DNA of 6,758 nt. Source: an uncultured Paracoccus sp. Its GTDB lineage: Bacteria; Pseudomonadota; Alphaproteobacteria; Rhodobacterales; Rhodobacteraceae. Below, piece after piece: positions 5,035 through 6,758 of the stretch. Location: contig CALLYR010000421.1 in assembly GCA_937859005.1 (NCBI GenBank), forward strand, positions 1 to 6,758, given 5' to 3'. Below the pieces are notes generated by a model. It saw only the letters and a program-made list of their open reading frames with translations, was not told the origin of the DNA and made no database searches. The translations under genes were made by a program, and so were the position numbers. Position 1 is the first letter of the stretch; every line of letters starts with the position of its first letter.

Positions 5035-6758
5035 TCATGGAAATGATCGCGCAGAACATGGCGCCCATCATGTTCGCAAGCCTGGTGGTGTTCCTGCTGC
5101 TGGGTTATCCCGTAGCCTTCGCGCTGGCCGCGAACGGCTTGCTGTTCTTCGTCATCGGGGTCGAGCTTGCGCCCCTGTCGGGCGGCAGCATCAACCTGTC
5201 CTGGAACCTGCTGCAGGCGATGCCGGAACGGTTGTGGGGCTTGCTGTCGAACGAGACGCTGCTGGCCATTCCCTTCTTCACCTTCATGGGCATCGTGCTG
5301 GAGAAATCCGGTATGGCCGAGGATCTGCTGGACACCGTGGGCCAGTTGTTCGGTCCCGTGCGCGGGGGTCTGGCCTATGCCGTCATCATCGTGGGCGCGC
5401 TGCTGGCGGCGACCACGGGGGTCGTCGCGGCATCCGTGATCGCGATGGGGCTGATCTCGCTGCCGATCATGCTGCGCTATGGCTATGACCGGCGCATCGC
5501 CTCGGGGGTGATCGCGGCGTCGGGAACGCTGGCGCAGATCATCCCGCCGTCGCTGGTCCTGATCGTGCTGGCCGACCAGTTGGGCCGGTCGGTGGGCGAC
5601 ATGTACAAGGGCGCGATGGTTCCGGGCCTGGTGCTGACGGGGCTGTACATGTCCTATGTCTTCGTCATGTCGGTGATCCGCCCGGCGTCCATGCCCGCCC
5701 TGCCGAAAGAGGCGCGCACCCTGGGCTCGGGCGTGACCTCGCTGATCGTGGCGCTGGCCGTCGGCGCCGGGATCACCTGGGCCGCGCATCACTGGCTGTA
5801 TCCGACCCAAGGCAACAATGCCGACATCCTCGGCGCGGTCGTCGGGGTGGTGGTCATCTATGTCGTCGCGCTGCTGGACCGGACGCTGAAGACCGGCCTG
5901 ATGAGCCGCCTTGCCCAGCAGGTCATCATCGTCCTGATCCCGCCGCTGGCGCTGATCTTCCTGGTGCTGGGCACGATCTTTCTGGGCATCGCCACGCCGA
6001 CCGAGGGCGGGGCGATGGGGGCCGTGGGCGCGCTGGTCCTGGCCGGGGTCAAGGGCCGTCTGGGCAAGGGGGTGATCCCGCAGGCGCTGGCCTCGACCAC
6101 GCGGCTGTCGTCCTTCGTGATGTTCATCCTGGTCGGCGCGCGGGTGTTCTCGCTGACCTTCTATGGGGTGAACGGGCATCTGTGGGTCGAACATCTGCTG
6201 ACCAGCCTGCCGGGCGGGGAATACGGGTTCCTGATCGTCGTCTCGATCCTGGTGTTCCTGCTGGCGTTCTTTCTCGATTTCTTCGAGCTTGCCTTCATCA
6301 TCGTGCCGCTGCTGGCGCCGGCTGCGGAAAAGCTGGGCATCGACCTGATCTGGTTCGGCGTGCTGCTGGGCGTGAACATGCAGACCTCGTTCATGCACCC
6401 GCCCTTCGGCTTCTCGCTGTTCTTCCTGCGGTCGGTCGCGCCCAGGGTGCCCTACAGGGACAAGGTCACCGGGCTGATGATGGAGCCGGTGCGCACCGGC
6501 CAGATCTATTGGGGTGCGGTGCCCTTCGTGGTGATCCAGATCGTCATGATCGGGCTCGTGCTGCTGTTTCCCGGCATGGTCATGCATTACAAGGGCAAGC
6601 CGGCCGATACCTCGAACGTCAGGATCGAGATTCCGTCGGGCGGCGGTCTGGGCGGCGGTCTGGGTGGCAATCCGTTCGGACAACCCCCGGCTGGCGCGGG
6701 CCAGGGCCAGAACTCGGCTCCGGCCATGAACGGGCTGGGCGGTCTGGGCGGCCCGCCG
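5031..6758 (+). CDS. TRAP transporter large permease subunit (DctM family, FcbT3-like), 3' end outside window
   Basis: This is the main transmembrane subunit that carries the substrate and coupling ion. It reads open for 576 codons to the last base of the window, so the stop lies outside. Family marks are LLGYPVAFALAANG (23-36), IIPPSLVLIVL (170-180), IATPTEGGAMG (320-330) and MQTSFMHPPFGFSLFFLRS (450-468); the last resembles the FcbT3 branch (mannitol/chloroaromatic type, also containing 2-keto-acid TakM), as I recall that family. Between the two halves, two additional hydrophobic segments (about 235-252 and 264-283) are inserted relative to plain DctM of about 430 residues. A final helix at about 494-516 is followed by a tail of 60 or more residues, Gly/Pro/Ala/Asn-rich (about 537-576). 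The start ATG overlaps the small-permease stop (ATGA); Met3 and Met5 are alternatives. No good Shine-Dalgarno site is seen, consistent with coupling. The substrate is unknown. Confidence 0.92.
   Translation, partial: MIMEMIAQNMAPIMFASLVVFLLLGYPVAFALAANGLLFFVIGVELAPLSGGSINLSWNLLQAMPERLWGLLSNETLLAIPFFTFMGIVLEKSGMAEDLLDTVGQLFGPVRGGLAYAVIIVGALLAATTGVVAASVIAMGLISLPIMLRYGYDRRIASGVIAASGTLAQIIPPSLVLIVLADQLGRSVGDMYKGAMVPGLVLTGLYMSYVFVMSVIRPASMPALPKEARTLGSGVTSLIVALAVGAGITWAAHHWLYPTQGNNADILGAVVGVVVIYVVALLDRTLKTGLMSRLAQQVIIVLIPPLALIFLVLGTIFLGIATPTEGGAMGAVGALVLAGVKGRLGKGVIPQALASTTRLSSFVMFILVGARVFSLTFYGVNGHLWVEHLLTSLPGGEYGFLIVVSILVFLLAFFLDFFELAFIIVPLLAPAAEKLGIDLIWFGVLLGVNMQTSFMHPPFGFSLFFLRSVAPRVPYRDKVTGLMMEPVRTGQIYWGAVPFVVIQIVMIGLVLLFPGMVMHYKGKPADTSNVRIEIPSGGGLGGGLGGNPFGQPPAGAGQGQNSAPAMNGLGGLGGPP
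6638..6661 (+). repeat. Two tandem copies of a 12-base unit in the large-permease tail
   Basis: GGGCGGCGGTCT occurs at 6638-6649 and again at 6650-6661, encoding GGGLGGGLGG in the tail of the TRAP large permease. Being a multiple of three, copy-number changes would keep the frame. Confidence 0.8.
6735..6752 (+). repeat. Two tandem copies of a 9-base unit in the large-permease tail
   Basis: CTGGGCGGT at 6735-6743 is followed by CTGGGCGGC at 6744-6752, encoding the second Leu-Gly-Gly run (GLGGLGG). It is related in sequence to the 12-base repeat about 75 bases upstream, and may continue beyond the window. Confidence 0.7.

Noticed and set aside
4608..6683. 691-codon open frame on the minus strand opposite the two TRAP genes
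   Set aside because: Its product is a low-complexity run of His, Gln, Arg and Asp with no domain, as expected for the antisense of GC-rich membrane-protein codons; the plus strand here encodes clear DctQ and DctM motifs.

Overview
The window is GC-rich DNA carrying parts of two solute-uptake operons that point away from each other. Codon use, Shine-Dalgarno sites and the families present fit an alphaproteobacterium. A member of the Rhodobacteraceae such as Paracoccus is my best guess, but this rests on general impression; no 16S or other marker gene is present. All coding regions belong to recognisable transporter families, and I see no mobile element, CRISPR array, tRNA or rRNA.

Minus strand, read from about 4121 down to 1: an oligopeptide ABC importer in the classical order oppA (periplasmic binding protein), oppB and oppC (membrane permeases) and oppD (ATPase, cut off by the window start after 194 codons). 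The oppB-oppC and oppC-oppD junctions are only a few bases long, while oppA and oppB are separated by 83 bases holding two GC-rich inverted repeats. The binding protein would capture short peptides in the periplasm, OppB/OppC form the channel, and OppD (with an OppF partner expected beyond the left edge) drives transport with ATP. The binding protein closely resembles enterobacterial OppA, including the positions of its two mature-chain cysteines.

Intergenic region 4122-4365: 244 bases of divergent control region with a Shine-Dalgarno site for each operon, one weak sigma70-like promoter candidate in each direction, a strong short hairpin in the presumed oppA leader and a 10-base GC palindrome between the two promoter candidates.

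Plus strand, 4366 to the right edge: a TRAP transporter, with small permease (DctQ type) and large permease (DctM type) genes overlapping by ATGA. Motifs place the large permease near the FcbT3 branch (mannitol/chloroaromatic/2-keto-acid type). Two features are less common: an extra hydrophobic segment pair between the two halves of the large permease, and a Gly/Pro/Ala-rich C-terminal tail encoded by short tandem DNA repeats, still open at the window end. The TRAP substrate-binding protein gene is not upstream and must lie beyond the right edge or elsewhere.

I found no clear candidate for a wholly new biological system. The observations worth a second look are regulatory hairpins and the unusual extensions of the TRAP proteins.
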